A DNA stretch of 64,000 bases from Mycolicibacterium holsaticum DSM 44478 = JCM 12374 (GTDB taxonomy: Bacteria; Actinomycetota; Actinomycetes; Mycobacteriales; Mycobacteriaceae). The stretch's first letter is position 1. The number at the start of each line of letters is the position of its first letter. The translations under genes and the position numbers were made by a program. A model generated the notes under the pieces. That model was not told the DNA's origin. It searched no databases and saw only the letters and a program-made list of their open reading frames with translations. The stretch spans positions 3,596,001-3,660,000 of the forward strand of contig NZ_CP080998.1 in assembly GCF_019645835.1 (NCBI RefSeq), read 5' to 3'. Shown here in pieces: positions 48,519 to 58,237 of this stretch.

Positions 48519-50255
48519 TCAGTCGAGGATGCGCCGGGCCACGTTGGTGGTGACGAGGTCGAGCAGTTCATCGGCGCGCCCGGCCAAGATCGTCCGAATG
48601 GCGTACAGCGAAAAGCCTTTGGCTTGTTCGACGGTGATGGCCGGCGGTATCGACAGTTCCTGACGCGCGGTGACCACGTCGACGACGGCCGGTCCGTCGT
48701 GCGCGAACGCATCGGCGAGCGCCTGCTGCAGATCGGCAGGCCGCTCGACACGGCGGCCGAAGATGCCCATTGCCTGTGCGACGGCGGCGAAGTCGGGGTT
48801 GACGAGGTCGGTGCCGAAATTGACGATGCCCGCGGCTTTCATCTCGAGCTCGACGAAGTTCAGCGACGAGTTGTTGAAGACGATGACCTTCACCGGCAGC
48901 TTGTTCTGGATCAGCGTCACCAGCTCACCGAACAGCATCGTCAGCCCGCCGTCACCGGCCAGCGCGACGATCTGGCGGCCGGGCAGCGCGGACTGCGCAC
49001 CGATCGCATGCGGTAACGCGCACGCCATGGAGCCGTGGTTGAAGGAGCCGATCAGCCGCCGACGTCCGTTCATGGTGAGATATCGCGCGGCCCACACCAC
49101 CGGAGAGCCGACGTCGACGGTGAACACCGCATCCTCGGATGCGAGCTGATTCACCAGGCCCGCAACATATTCCGGGCGGATCGGGGTGCGATCGCGGTCG
49201 TTGACGGCCAGTTCGTCCATCGCCTTGCGGGTCTTGCGGTAGTGGCGCAGCGAGCGGTCGAGGTGTTGGCTGTCGGTCTTCTGCTGCAGCAGCGGCTGCA
49301 GCGCGGCTGCGGTGTCGGCGACGGTGCCCACCAGCCCGAGATCGACCGGGGTGCGACGGCCGAGGTGGCGGCCGCGGACGTCGACCTGGATGACTTTCGC
49401 GCCGTCGGGATAGAACTGCGGATAGGGAAAGTCGGTGCCCAGCATGAGCAACGCGTCGGCCTCCTTGATGGCCTTGTAGCCGGAGGCGAAACCGAGCAGA
49501 CCCGTCATGCCGACGTCGAACGGGTTGTCGTACTCGATGAACTCCTTGCCGCGCAACGCATGCACGACCGGCGCGTTGAGGGTGCCCGCCAAGTCGATCA
49601 GCGCGTCGTGCGCGCCTGCCACCCCGGCACCGCCGAGGATCGTGACCGCCCGCGCGTCGTTGAGGATGGCCGCGGCCTGCCGCAGCGACTCGTCGTCGGG
49701 CCGCACGACCGACCGCGTCGCGGTGATCGGCCGCGTGCTCCAGGCCGACGCGTCGGCGCGCTGCAGAAAGATCTCGCCGGGAATGACCACCACCGCCACC
49801 CCGCTGTCCTCGACGGCGGCCCGCATCGCCATCTCCAGGATCCGCGGCGCCATCTCGGGGGTGCTGACCAGTTCGCAGTAGACGCTGCACTCGCGGAACA
49901 GCTCCTGCGGATGGGTCTCCTGGAAGTAGTCCGAGCCGATCTCGGTGCGCGGGATGTGCGCAGCGATCGCCAGCACGGGCACCCGGCTGCGCTGCGCGTC
50001 GAAAAGACCGTTGATCAGATGCAAGTTGCCGGGACCGCAGCTGCCCGCGCAGACCGCCAGCCCGCCGGTGAGCGCGGCATCGGCCGCTGCCGCGAACGCC
50101 GCGGTCTCTTCGTGGCGGACGTGCTCCCAGCTGATCTCGCCCGATCGGCGGATCGCGTCGGTGAACCCGTTGAGGCTGTCCCCGGGCAGGCCGTAGATCC
50201 GGCGCACACCGCTGACCCGCAATGCTTGGATGAGGTGTTCGGCGACGGTCGCCAC
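48519..50255 (-). CDS. poxB: Pyruvate dehydrogenase (quinone)-like TPP enzyme
   Basis: 578 aa, the length of PoxB. The catalytic glutamate region is VRHEETAAFAAAADAALTGG, then AGSCGPGNLHLINGLFDAQR. The FAD region is followed by ALAGDGGLTMLFGEL and FNNSSLNFVELEM (TPP/Mg motif). It should decarboxylate pyruvate to acetate, passing electrons to a quinone. It starts with GTG 50255. It is a different branch from the TPP enzyme at 12745, which is in a catabolic operon. An SDR gene ends 66 bp upstream on the same strand, with a long hairpin between. Confidence 0.86.
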   Translation of the reverse strand: MATVAEHLIQALRVSGVRRIYGLPGDSLNGFTDAIRRSGEISWEHVRHEETAAFAAAADAALTGGLAVCAGSCGPGNLHLINGLFDAQRSRVPVLAIAAHIPRTEIGSDYFQETHPQELFRECSVYCELVSTPEMAPRILEMAMRAAVEDSGVAVVVIPGEIFLQRADASAWSTRPITATRSVVRPDDESLRQAAAILNDARAVTILGGAGVAGAHDALIDLAGTLNAPVVHALRGKEFIEYDNPFDVGMTGLLGFASGYKAIKEADALLMLGTDFPYPQFYPDGAKVIQVDVRGRHLGRRTPVDLGLVGTVADTAAALQPLLQQKTDSQHLDRSLRHYRKTRKAMDELAVNDRDRTPIRPEYVAGLVNQLASEDAVFTVDVGSPVVWAARYLTMNGRRRLIGSFNHGSMACALPHAIGAQSALPGRQIVALAGDGGLTMLFGELVTLIQNKLPVKVIVFNNSSLNFVELEMKAAGIVNFGTDLVNPDFAAVAQAMGIFGRRVERPADLQQALADAFAHDGPAVVDVVTARQELSIPPAITVEQAKGFSLYAIRTILAGRADELLDLVTTNVARRILD

Positions 50256-50272
50256 GCCGCCAGGGTAGCGAT

Positions 50273-50315
50273 TTGTGTGCGTTTAGGAGCGTTGAGCGCC
50301 CCTAAACGCACACAA
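50273..50315. repeat. Long inverted repeat between SDR and poxB
   Basis: A 19-bp stem with one mismatch and a 5-nt loop: left arm 50273-50291 begins TTGTGTGCGTTTAGG, right arm 50297-50315 ends CCTAAACGCACACAA. It fills nearly all of the 66-bp gap between the SDR stop and the poxB start and has no U-tract. Confidence 0.85.
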
Positions 50316-50321
50316 GCCGCT

Positions 50322-51089
50322 CTATTTGGGGGCGAAGCGCTGGCCGGCGTCCAACCGCAGGCACTGGCCGTTGAGCATCGGGTTCTCGACGATCGCGGTC
50401 ACCAGCTTCGCGTACTCCTCGGGCTTGCCGAGCCGCTTGGGGAACGCCGCGTCCTTGGTCAGCGCCTTGGCGAACTCGTCGGGGATGCCCTCGGTCAGTC
50501 CGGTCGCGAACAGGCTGGGCGCGATCGCGAGCGCACGGATGCCCAGGCTGCCCATGTCGCGCGCCATCGTCAGGCACATCCCGGCGATCGCGGCCTTGGA
50601 CGCGGTGTAGGCCACCTGCCCGATCTGCCCCTCGAACGCGGCGATCGAGGCGGTGTTGATGATGACGCCCCGCTCCTCCTGTTCGTCGTCGACCGGATCC
50701 TGCTTGCTCATCTGCCAGCCCGCCAACCTGCTGATGTTGAAGGTGCCGATGAGGTTGAGGTCGACGCACTTGCGGAAGGTGTCCAGGCTGTGCGGCCCGT
50801 CCTTCTTGACGGTGCGCTCGGCCGCGCCGCCGCCCGCGGTCGTTACGATGATGTGCAGCGCGCCGAGCTGGTCGATCGCCTGCTGCAGCACCTTCTCGGT
50901 GCCCTCGAAATCGGTGACGTCGACTTCGTAGAAGGACCCACCGATCGCGTCGGCGACCTCCTTGCCCTTCGACTGCGGGCGGTCCAGCACCGCCACGCTC
51001 GCGCCGCGCTTGGCCAGCAATTCGGCGGTCGCCTTGCCGAAGCCCGACGCCCCACCGACGATGATGGCCTTCTTGCCCTCGATCTCCAT
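50322..51089 (-). CDS. SDR, 3-hydroxyacyl-CoA dehydrogenase type II-like
   Basis: 255 aa. The nucleotide loop is IIVGGASGFGKATAELLAKR, the active-site VAYTASKAAIAGM, with serine in INTASIAAFEGQ. The acidic/basic insertion QDPVDDEQEERG before the catalytic serine is typical of the human HSD17B10-like SDRs that oxidise 3-hydroxyacyl-CoAs or 17-beta steroids. The substrate is not determined. ATG 51089; divergent from the molybdopterin oxidoreductase across 99 bp. Confidence 0.88.
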   Translation of the reverse strand: MEIEGKKAIIVGGASGFGKATAELLAKRGASVAVLDRPQSKGKEVADAIGGSFYEVDVTDFEGTEKVLQQAIDQLGALHIIVTTAGGGAAERTVKKDGPHSLDTFRKCVDLNLIGTFNISRLAGWQMSKQDPVDDEQEERGVIINTASIAAFEGQIGQVAYTASKAAIAGMCLTMARDMGSLGIRALAIAPSLFATGLTEGIPDEFAKALTKDAAFPKRLGKPEEYAKLVTAIVENPMLNGQCLRLDAGQRFAPK

Positions 51090-51188
51090 CTAGCCGCCTT
51101 TCCAAAAATTCGTCGAATCGTAAAGCAACTTAGCCGACCGCCTCCTGCGTTCAGCGGTTCGGGTCGGTCCTGGCAGTACCTTGGCAAC

Positions 51189-52724
51189 ATGGCCGAACCC
51201 GCTCGCGAAACGCGGATGCTGGCCGGGCTCGCCGCCGCGGCGGTGGCGCTGGGTGTGACCCAACTGCTCGCCGTCGCGTTCGGCCCGGAGTCCGACGCCC
51301 GCACGGCGGTCGGATCGGTGGTCATCGACCTGACGCCGGGCCCGGTCAAGGAATGGGCCATCGCGACGTTCGGCACGGCCGACAAACTCTTCCTTTCCGT
51401 CCTGGTGCTGGGGGTCATCGCGCTCCTCGCCGCGCTGACCGCCGCGCTGGAGACGCGGCGGGTTCCGGTCGGAAGCGCCGCGATCGTGCTGGCCGGGGCG
51501 GCCGGATGTGCGGCGGTGCTGTCGCGCGCGGGTGCGACGCTCGCCGACGTCGTGCCGACGCTGGTCGGTACCGCATGCGGGGTCGCCGTGCTGCGTCTGC
51601 TCGTCTCCGGACGCTTCACCGATCAGCCCTCCGACGACCGGACCGACCCGGGTAGACGGTTGTCGCTGCTAGCCCTCGGGCTACTGGCCGGCGGCGCGGT
51701 CACCGGGGTGGCCGGCGTGGTGCTGTCGCGTCTGACGTCGTCGGTCTCAGCCGATCGCGACGCCTTCGCGCTGCCCCGTGCCGACGTCGCCGCGCCGCCC
51801 GTAGGACCCGCCGTGCAGCCCAAAGGGGTTGCGCTGCCAGCGTTTATCACCGACAACGCCGATTTCTACCGGATCGACACCGCGCTGAGCGTGCCCCAGC
51901 TCAGCCGCGACGACTGGCAGCTCAGGGTGCACGGCATGGTGGACCGCGAAATCACCTACCGCTTCACGGACCTGGAGCGATTCGAGGCCGTCGACAAGCT
52001 CGTGACGCTGACGTGTGTGTCCAACCCGGTCGGCGGCGACCTCATCAGCAACGCCGCGTGGACCGGATATCGAGTGCGGGATCTGTTGGCGCAGGCTGGA
52101 ATTCATTCCGATGCGGACATGGTGCTGTCGATGTCGGTCGACGGGTTCACCGCTGGCACGCCCGTCGAGGCGCTGACCGACGGCCGCGACGCGTTGCTGG
52201 CCGTCGGCATGAACGGTGAGCCGCTGCCCACCGAGCACGGATATCCCGCCCGCCTCGTCGTGCCCGGCCTGTACGGCTACGTGTCGGCCACCAAATGGGT
52301 CGTCGACATGGAGGTCACCCGATTCGACCGCGCCAAGGCGTACTGGACGAAGCTGGGCTGGTCAGCGCGCGGACCCATCAAGACCCAGTCGCGTATCGAC
52401 GTCCCCCGCAGCGGCCAGACCGTCGCACGCGGGCAGGTGACGTTCGGCGGCGTCGCGTGGGCGCAGCCCCGCGGGGTGCGCGGCGTCGAAGTCCGCATCG
52501 ACGGCCCCGGCGGAACCGGCGATTGGCGCCCGGCCGACCTCGCCGCGAGCTACTCCAACGACACCTGGCGGCTGTGGAGCTTTGGCTGGCAAGCCGAACC
52601 CGGTTCGTACACGATCACCGTGCGCGCCATCGACAACACCGGCGCAGTGCAGACCGAAACGGTGGCCGACCCGGTGCCCGATGGCGCCTCCGGCTGGCAC
52701 ACGGTGTCGTTCACCGTGACATGA
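51189..52724 (+). CDS. Membrane-anchored molybdopterin oxidoreductase (sulfite oxidase family)
   Basis: 511 aa. Three to five N-terminal transmembrane helices (about 12-190; e.g. LFLSVLVLGVIALLAALTAA and SLLALGLLAGGAVTGVAGVV) anchor an outside molybdopterin domain (about 225-390) with the Mo-ligand cysteine in VTLTCVSNPVGGDLI and SVDGFTAGTPVEALTDGRD. A C-terminal Mo-co dimerisation Ig-like domain (about 400-510) follows. The electron acceptor and substrate are unknown. Homology begins with the ATG at 51189; the frame is open upstream but antisense to poxB and the SDR, so that part is not coding. Confidence 0.88.
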   Translation: MAEPARETRMLAGLAAAAVALGVTQLLAVAFGPESDARTAVGSVVIDLTPGPVKEWAIATFGTADKLFLSVLVLGVIALLAALTAALETRRVPVGSAAIVLAGAAGCAAVLSRAGATLADVVPTLVGTACGVAVLRLLVSGRFTDQPSDDRTDPGRRLSLLALGLLAGGAVTGVAGVVLSRLTSSVSADRDAFALPRADVAAPPVGPAVQPKGVALPAFITDNADFYRIDTALSVPQLSRDDWQLRVHGMVDREITYRFTDLERFEAVDKLVTLTCVSNPVGGDLISNAAWTGYRVRDLLAQAGIHSDADMVLSMSVDGFTAGTPVEALTDGRDALLAVGMNGEPLPTEHGYPARLVVPGLYGYVSATKWVVDMEVTRFDRAKAYWTKLGWSARGPIKTQSRIDVPRSGQTVARGQVTFGGVAWAQPRGVRGVEVRIDGPGGTGDWRPADLAASYSNDTWRLWSFGWQAEPGSYTITVRAIDNTGAVQTETVADPVPDGASGWHTVSFTVT

Positions 52725-52744
52725 CCGCCCCGAGTTTTCCGGCC

Positions 52745-52820
52745 AGCGTGCGTGTTCCCCGCGCTTCGCGGTGGGCCCAGTGGCCGACACGCCGCCAACT
52801 TCCGAGAGTTCACGCACGCT
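52745..52820. terminator. Stem-loop downstream of the molybdopterin gene
   Basis: AGCGTGCGTG (52745-52754) pairs exactly with CACGCACGCT (52811-52820), and a nested CCGCG-CTT-CGCGG hairpin lies inside at about 52759-52771. It sits in the 130-bp gap before ligB and may terminate the upstream transcript. Confidence 0.5.
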
Positions 52821-52854
52821 CGCGCGGCGGTGCGGGCCGTGACAGGCTGGTCTG

Positions 52855-54426
52855 GTGCTGCTGTCTGACGTCGCCGCCGCGTCGGCCGAGGTGGGCGCCT
52901 CGTCGTCACGGCTGGCCAAGATCGCCTGGATCGCCGAGCTGCTGCGGCTCGCCAGCGCCGACGCACGACTGGTCGCGGTGACGGTGTCGTGGTTGTCGGG
53001 CGAGTTGCCGCAACGCCAGATCGGGGTGGGCTGGGCCGCGCTGCGTTCGGTGCCCGCACCTGCGGCCGAACCGTCGCTGACGGTGCTGGAGGTCGACACG
53101 CGGTTCAGTGAGATCGGGGCCGTGGCGGGTAAAGGGTCACAAGCGCGACGGGCCGGCTTGCTGGCCGATGTGTTCGGCCGCGCCACCGAGGCCGAGCAGA
53201 CTTTCCTGCGTCGGCTGCTCAGCGGTGAACTGCGTCAGGGTGCACTGGTCGGGGTGATGGCCGACGCCGTGGCCAAGGCTGCCGACGTCCCTGCGGCCGC
53301 GGTGCGTCGCGCCGCGATGCTCGGCGGCGCGCTGCCCGCCGTTGCGGCCGCCGCGCTGACCGACGGCGAGGCGGGCCTGCAGCAGTTCACCCTCGAGGTC
53401 GGCAGGCCGGTCGGGCCGATGCTGGCCCAGACCGCCACCGGGGTCGCCCAAGCGCTCGAACGCCTCAGCGGTGCAGCACTTTTCGAGGCCAAGCTCGACG
53501 GCGCCCGCGTTCAGATCCACCGGGCCGGCGACGCGGTGACGATTTACACTCGCAGCCTCGACGACGTCACCGCTCGGCTACCCGAGGTCGTCGACGCCGC
53601 GCTGGCGTGGCCGGTGACCGAGCTGATCGCCGACGCCGAGGCGATCGCGCTGCGCCCGGACAACCGTCCGCACCGGTTTCAGGTCACCGCATCCCGGTTC
53701 GGCAGGTCGGTCGACATCGCGGCCGCCCGCACGGCACAGCCCTTGTCGGTGTTCGTCTTCGACGTGCTGCACCTCGACGGCGTCGACCTGCTGGACCGAC
53801 CGACCAGCGAGCGCATCGCGGCGCTGGACACCATAATTCCCGACGATCAGCGAGTCGACCGGCTGGTCACCGACGACGTCGATGCCGCCCAGGAGTTCCT
53901 CGACGCGACGCTGGCCGCCGGTCACGAAGGCGTCATGGCGAAGTCGCCGACGGCACCGTATGAGGCCGGCCGCCGCGGCGCGGGCTGGCTCAAGGTCAAA
54001 CCCGTGCACACCCTCGACCTGGTGGTGCTCGCCGTGGAATGGGGTTCGGGCCGGCGCACCGGCAAGCTCTCCAACATCCATCTCGGCGCCAGAGACCCCG
54101 AGACCGGCGGGTTCGTCATGCTCGGAAAGACTTTCAAGGGCATGACCGACGCGATGCTGGAATGGCAGACCGCCCGGTTTCTCGAACTGGCCGACGGAGC
54201 CGCGCAGGGGGCGACATCAGAACCAAGCCCGCCGGACGGTTATGTCGTCAAGGTGCGTCCCGAGCAGGTCGTCGAGATCGCCTTCGACGGGGTGCAGACG
54301 TCATCGCGGTATCCGGCCGGGATGGCGCTGCGGTTCGCGCGGGTGCTGCGCTACCGCGACGACAAGAGCCCCGCCGAGGCGGACACCGTCGACACGGTTC
54401 GCGCGCTCCACCAGCGCAGCGAATGA
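52855..54426 (+). CDS. ligB: ATP-dependent DNA ligase LigB
   Basis: 523 aa, the counterpart of Rv3062 (507 aa). An N-terminal DNA-binding domain (about 1-200) is followed by the nucleotidyltransferase domain with catalytic lysine in [14 protein letters not shown] (KLDGxR), motif [20 protein letters not shown], motif [12 protein letters not shown] and motif [19 protein letters not shown], then the OB fold. It is a dispensable ATP-ligase beside the essential NAD-ligase. The GTG at 52855 gives the conserved N terminus. It is convergent with the MHS transporter. Confidence 0.95.
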   Translation: MLLSDVAAASAEVGASSSRLAKIAWIAELLRLASADARLVAVTVSWLSGELPQRQIGVGWAALRSVPAPAAEPSLTVLEVDTRFSEIGAVAGKGSQARRAGLLADVFGRATEAEQTFLRRLLSGELRQGALVGVMADAVAKAADVPAAAVRRAAMLGGALPAVAAAALTDGEAGLQQFTLEVGRPVGPMLAQTATGVAQALERLSGAALFEAKLDGARVQIHRAGDAVTIYTRSLDDVTARLPEVVDAALAWPVTELIADAEAIALRPDNRPHRFQVTASRFGRSVDIAAARTAQPLSVFVFDVLHLDGVDLLDRPTSERIAALDTIIPDDQRVDRLVTDDVDAAQEFLDATLAAGHEGVMAKSPTAPYEAGRRGAGWLKVKPVHTLDLVVLAVEWGSGRRTGKLSNIHLGARDPETGGFVMLGKTFKGMTDAMLEWQTARFLELADGAAQGATSEPSPPDGYVVKVRPEQVVEIAFDGVQTSSRYPAGMALRFARVLRYRDDKSPAEADTVDTVRALHQRSE

Positions 54427-54440
54427 CGGTGGTTCACACC

Positions 54441-55826
54441 TCAGCCGATCAAGCGGTCCGGAGTCAGCGTGTCGACGCCGTCCAAGGAGGTGTCCTTGGT
54501 TTCCCGCATGACCAGGATCGCGATGAAGCTCAGCGACGCCGCGACGAACAGATACAGGCCGACCCAGCCGACGCCGTACTGCGTGACCAACCAGGTCGCG
54601 ATGAACGGCGCCACCGCAGCACCCAGGATGCTGGCCACGTTGTAGGAAACCCCTGAACCGGTGTAGCGCACGTTTGTCGGGAACAGTTCGGGCAGCACCG
54701 CGCTCATCGGCCCGAAGGTGAAGCCCATCAACGTCATTCCGACCACCAGGAAAAGCAGCATCATGCCGGCCGAGGTCTGGCTAGACCCGAGCATCGGGAC
54801 GAACAGCGCGCTGAACACCATGATGCCCGCGGTGACGACCAGCAGGGGCCCGCGGCGGCCGAAGCGGTCGGAGAGCACCCCCGACAGCGGCAGCGTTCCG
54901 GCGAAGAACAACACCGCGATCAGCTGTAGTTCCAGAAAGTCGACATAGGCGAAGCCGAGGCCGCTGCCGTCTGGTGGTCGCTTGCCCGTCCCGTAGCTCA
55001 GCGCCCATGTCGTCATGAGGTAGAACATCGTGTAGGTCGCCAACATCACGAAGGTGCCGATGATCAGCGGACGCCAGCTGGTTCGGAACACCTCGGCCAG
55101 TGGGACTTTCACCTTCTCGCCACGAGCCACTGCGCGGGTGAACACCGGCGTCTCCACAAGGCGCAACCGCACGTAGAGGCCGATGGCCACCATCACCGCG
55201 CTCAGCAGGAACGGGATACGCCAGCCCCAGGTCAAGAACGCTCCGTCGAGGTCGGGCGTGGTGTTGCTGTGTCCGATCCACAGCAGCAGCAGCACGAAGA
55301 CTCCGTTGGCCAGCAGAAAGCCGAACGGTGCCCCGAGTTGTGGCCACATCGCGGCCCAGGCTCGCTTGCCGGGTTTGGCGGTCTCGGTTGCCAGCAGCGC
55401 GGCTCCGCTCCATTCTCCGCCCAGCGCCAAGCCCTGCGCGAAACGCATGGCTGCCAACAACGCGGGCGCGAGGAGGCCCACCTGGTGGTAGGTCGGCAAC
55501 AACCCGATCACGAACGTCGCGATCCCCATCACCAACAGGGAGGCGACCAGGGTGACCTTGCGCCCCACCCGATCACCGAAGTGACCGAACAGGATCGAGC
55601 CGACCGGACGGGCTACGAAGGCCAGTCCGAACGTGGCCAGCGACGCCAGCAGCGCGGTCGTCGAATCGCCTTTCGGGAAGAACAGGTGCGGGAACACCGA
55701 GACCGCCGCGGTGGCGTAGATGTAGAAGTCGTAGAACTCGATGGTGGTGCCCACCATCGACGCGATCACGATGCGACGACGCGGGATACCGCCGACCAGA
55801 TCGGCGTTGGCGGCGTCCTCGCTCAT
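54441..55826 (-). CDS. MHS-family MFS transporter
   Basis: 461 aa with 12 hydrophobic helices. The metabolite:H+ symporter signature is visible: GTTIEFYDFYIYATAAVSVF in helix 1, then RPVGSILFGHFGDRVGRK and AMRFAQGLALGGEWSGAALL. The group includes ProP, ShiA and KgtP; the substrate is probably an organic acid or an amino-acid-like solute. ATG 55826 is favoured because the GGGGG stretch is then about 6 bp away; ATG 55832 is possible. Its promoter has 10-bp repeats. Confidence 0.9.
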   Translation of the reverse strand: MSEDAANADLVGGIPRRRIVIASMVGTTIEFYDFYIYATAAVSVFPHLFFPKGDSTTALLASLATFGLAFVARPVGSILFGHFGDRVGRKVTLVASLLVMGIATFVIGLLPTYHQVGLLAPALLAAMRFAQGLALGGEWSGAALLATETAKPGKRAWAAMWPQLGAPFGFLLANGVFVLLLLWIGHSNTTPDLDGAFLTWGWRIPFLLSAVMVAIGLYVRLRLVETPVFTRAVARGEKVKVPLAEVFRTSWRPLIIGTFVMLATYTMFYLMTTWALSYGTGKRPPDGSGLGFAYVDFLELQLIAVLFFAGTLPLSGVLSDRFGRRGPLLVVTAGIMVFSALFVPMLGSSQTSAGMMLLFLVVGMTLMGFTFGPMSAVLPELFPTNVRYTGSGVSYNVASILGAAVAPFIATWLVTQYGVGWVGLYLFVAASLSFIAILVMRETKDTSLDGVDTLTPDRLIG

Positions 55827-55840
55827 TCCCATCCCCCTGG

Positions 55841-55870
55841 CTGATCTGGCCTAGATCTGCCTAGATCTGG
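55841..55870. repeat. Three 10-bp repeats upstream of MHS transporter
   Basis: Consecutive 10-mers CTGATCTGGC, CTAGATCTGC and CTAGATCTGG (55841-55870) repeat every helical turn, 15 bp upstream of the transporter ATG. They contain AGATCT palindromes and look like a cooperative operator. Confidence 0.65.
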
Positions 55871-55923
55871 CAAGGAGACATGATAGCGACCCCGCTGCTC
55901 GGGGCTTCGAGGCCGGACTGGCA

Positions 55924-57159
55924 CTAGGCCGTCGTGTAGCGAAGCGGCAGGTGCTTGAGCCCGCCGACGAACGTCGTCGCAACGTATTCCGCAGCGCCGG
56001 CGAGTTCGACTGACTGCAGCCGCGGCAGCAGTTCGGTGAAAAAGCTGTTCACTTCCATGCGCGCCAGCGCCGCGCCCAGGCAGAAGTGCACACCGTACCC
56101 GAACGCGACGTGCTTGTTGGGGTCGCGCGTCACGTCGAAGCGGAACGGATCGTCGAACACGTCCTCATCGCGGTTGCCCGAAACGTAGGACAGCAGCACC
56201 GACTCGCCGGCGGCGATCGGCACACCCCGCACCGTGGTGTCCTCAGCTGCGGTGCGCATGAACGCCTTGACCGGGGTGACCCAGCGGATCATCTCTTCGG
56301 TCGCCAGCGGCATGAGGCTCAAATCGGCTCGCAGCTTGGCGTGCTGATCGCGGTTGTCGATGAGCGCGAGCATGCCGCCTGAAATGGTGGCGCTGGTGGT
56401 GTCGTGGCCGGCGGCGGCCACGATCGCGTAATAGGACATGGTGTCGATGTCGGAGAGCGGTTCGCCGTCGATCGTGGCGTTGGCGATCGCGGAGGCCAGA
56501 TCCTCGGTGGGATGCTCGCGACGCGACGCGGTCAGCGCGGTGAAGTACTCGAACATCTCCAGCAGCGCCGACATCTGCTCGGCCTGCTCGGTCCCCCGCT
56601 TGAACTCGTCGTCGTCGCTGCCGAATAGTTCCTGGGTGAGTTTGAGCATGAGCGGGAAGTCCGACTCGGGCACGCCCAGCAGCGACATGATGACGTAGAG
56701 CGGAAAGTTGACCGCGACCTGCTGGACGAAGTCGCACTCGGGGCCGAGCGCCACCATGTTGTCGACATGAATCCTGGCGAGTTCGTCCACGCGAACCTTC
56801 AACGCCCGCATGGCCTTCGGCCGAAACCAGTCCGCGCCGATAGCCCGCATCACCCGGTGCTCGGGGTCGTCGAGGTGGATCAGCGTACGCACACCGATCG
56901 CCGCCTGCTGTTCATCGCCATCCATCGTCACCAGCACCGGGCGCGGCGAGTTGGTGAACAGCTCGTTGGCCCGCTCGATGTCCATGATGTCGGCGTGCTT
57001 GGTGATCGCCCAGAACGGGCGGTAGTTCGGCACGTCGACCCGCGACACCGGCGCATCGGAGCGCAGACGGGCGAGGGCCTCATGAAGTTTCGCCTCGTCG
57101 GTGTAGGCCGTCGGGGTGGCGAACACCCTGGCGGCTTCGTCGGCGACATGCGCATTCAT
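55924..57159 (-). CDS. Cytochrome P450
   Basis: 411 aa, a soluble bacterial P450. I-helix VAAAGHDTTSATISGG carries the acid/Thr pair, the K-helix ExxR is TEEMIRWVTP, and the haem loop is FGYGVHFCLGAALARMEV with the ligand cysteine. The subfamily cannot be named securely. ATG 57159 follows GAGGAG. It is 10 bp downstream of the LLM oxidoreductase in the same operon, suggesting joint oxidation of one substrate. No ferredoxin is adjacent. Confidence 0.92.
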   Translation of the reverse strand: MNAHVADEAARVFATPTAYTDEAKLHEALARLRSDAPVSRVDVPNYRPFWAITKHADIMDIERANELFTNSPRPVLVTMDGDEQQAAIGVRTLIHLDDPEHRVMRAIGADWFRPKAMRALKVRVDELARIHVDNMVALGPECDFVQQVAVNFPLYVIMSLLGVPESDFPLMLKLTQELFGSDDDEFKRGTEQAEQMSALLEMFEYFTALTASRREHPTEDLASAIANATIDGEPLSDIDTMSYYAIVAAAGHDTTSATISGGMLALIDNRDQHAKLRADLSLMPLATEEMIRWVTPVKAFMRTAAEDTTVRGVPIAAGESVLLSYVSGNRDEDVFDDPFRFDVTRDPNKHVAFGYGVHFCLGAALARMEVNSFFTELLPRLQSVELAGAAEYVATTFVGGLKHLPLRYTTA

Positions 57160-57169
57160 GGCAGGCTCC

Positions 57170-58207
57170 TCAATTGCCTGGCTGGCCACGTAACTCCCGC
57201 AGGACCGCGCTGACGGTGTCTTCTCCGATGGTGCGCGGAAACCCGATCAGCACCCGGTCGATCACACCGTCGCAGCGGTCCCGGATCGCCGTCGCCACTT
57301 CGCCGATGGGAGCGACGACCGCGAATGTGTCGAGCACTTCGTCGTCGATCAGTGTGCCCATCGCGTCCCACTGTCCCTGCAAGCTCAGCCGGTGCAGTTC
57401 GGTGTGCAGGTCACCCCAGCCGTGCAGCTCGAGCACCTTGCGGTAGGCCGGCGTCGACCCGTAGAATGCGATCTGCTTGCAGGTGCCCACCGCGTTGGCG
57501 GCCACCTCAGCCTCGTCTTGGCCGGTGACGACGAAAACCGGTGCGCTCACTTGGAAGTCGCGTCGGTTGCGGCCGGAGCGCGCCATCCCGCGCTGCAGCG
57601 CCGGTATGGTCACCTCTTCGAAATAGCGCTTGGTGGTGAACGCGTGGGCCAGCACACCGTCGGCAACCTCACCGCACATCTCGGTCATCGCCTCACCCAC
57701 GGCCGCGACGAAAACCTTTGGGAAGGGATATGACTGGGGCTCGGGGGTGAACATCGGCGTCATCAGCTTGTGGGTATAGAAGTCGCCCTCGAACTGCAGC
57801 CTGGTGCCGTCGCGCCAGCACTCCCAGATCGCGTGCAGCGCCAGCACGAACTCCCTCATGCGTGCCACCGGCCGGCTCCACGGCATGCTGAACCGCTTCT
57901 CGATGTGCGCCTGCACCTGCGAGCCGAGCCCGAGGACGAACCGGCCCTTGGAGTAGTCCTGTAGATCCCAGCCGACGTTGGCCACGGTCATCGGATTACG
58001 CGCGAAGGCCACGGCGATGCTCGTGCCGAGTTCGATCCGGGTGGTGTGCTCGGCCGCCAGCACCAGCGGAAGGAACGGATCATGGTTGACTTCGGCTGTC
58101 CAGCAGCAGTCGTAGCCCCGCCGCTCGAGCTCACCGGCCGCACGCGCGACGTCGGTCAGCTGGCTGGAAATGGCCCCGTCGACCTTGAGGTCGGCGCCAT
58201 CACCCAT
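57170..58207 (-). CDS. F420-dependent LLM-class oxidoreductase
   Basis: 345 aa, luciferase-like TIM barrel. Features: LVLAAEHTTRIELGTSIAVA, NPMTVANVGWDLQDYSKGRF, VLGLGSQVQAHIEKRFSMPW. The group seems that described for an M. smegmatis homologue near MSMEG_2256 (memory, unchecked). F420 is presumed. ATG 58207 begins the conserved region; the frame is open further upstream. It is first in a two-gene operon with the P450 and divergent from the carboxyltransferase. Confidence 0.85.
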   Translation of the reverse strand: MGDGADLKVDGAISSQLTDVARAAGELERRGYDCCWTAEVNHDPFLPLVLAAEHTTRIELGTSIAVAFARNPMTVANVGWDLQDYSKGRFVLGLGSQVQAHIEKRFSMPWSRPVARMREFVLALHAIWECWRDGTRLQFEGDFYTHKLMTPMFTPEPQSYPFPKVFVAAVGEAMTEMCGEVADGVLAHAFTTKRYFEEVTIPALQRGMARSGRNRRDFQVSAPVFVVTGQDEAEVAANAVGTCKQIAFYGSTPAYRKVLELHGWGDLHTELHRLSLQGQWDAMGTLIDDEVLDTFAVVAPIGEVATAIRDRCDGVIDRVLIGFPRTIGEDTVSAVLRELRGQPGN

Positions 58208-58237
58208 GGTCGTAGACGCTACAGTAAGCGATTCAGT

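Noticed and set aside
49035..52724. One very long open frame on the plus strand spanning poxB, the SDR and the molybdopterin gene
   Set aside because: Only the part from 51189 matches a family. The first 700 codons are antisense to two real genes, rich in R, G, A and H, and lack any domain.
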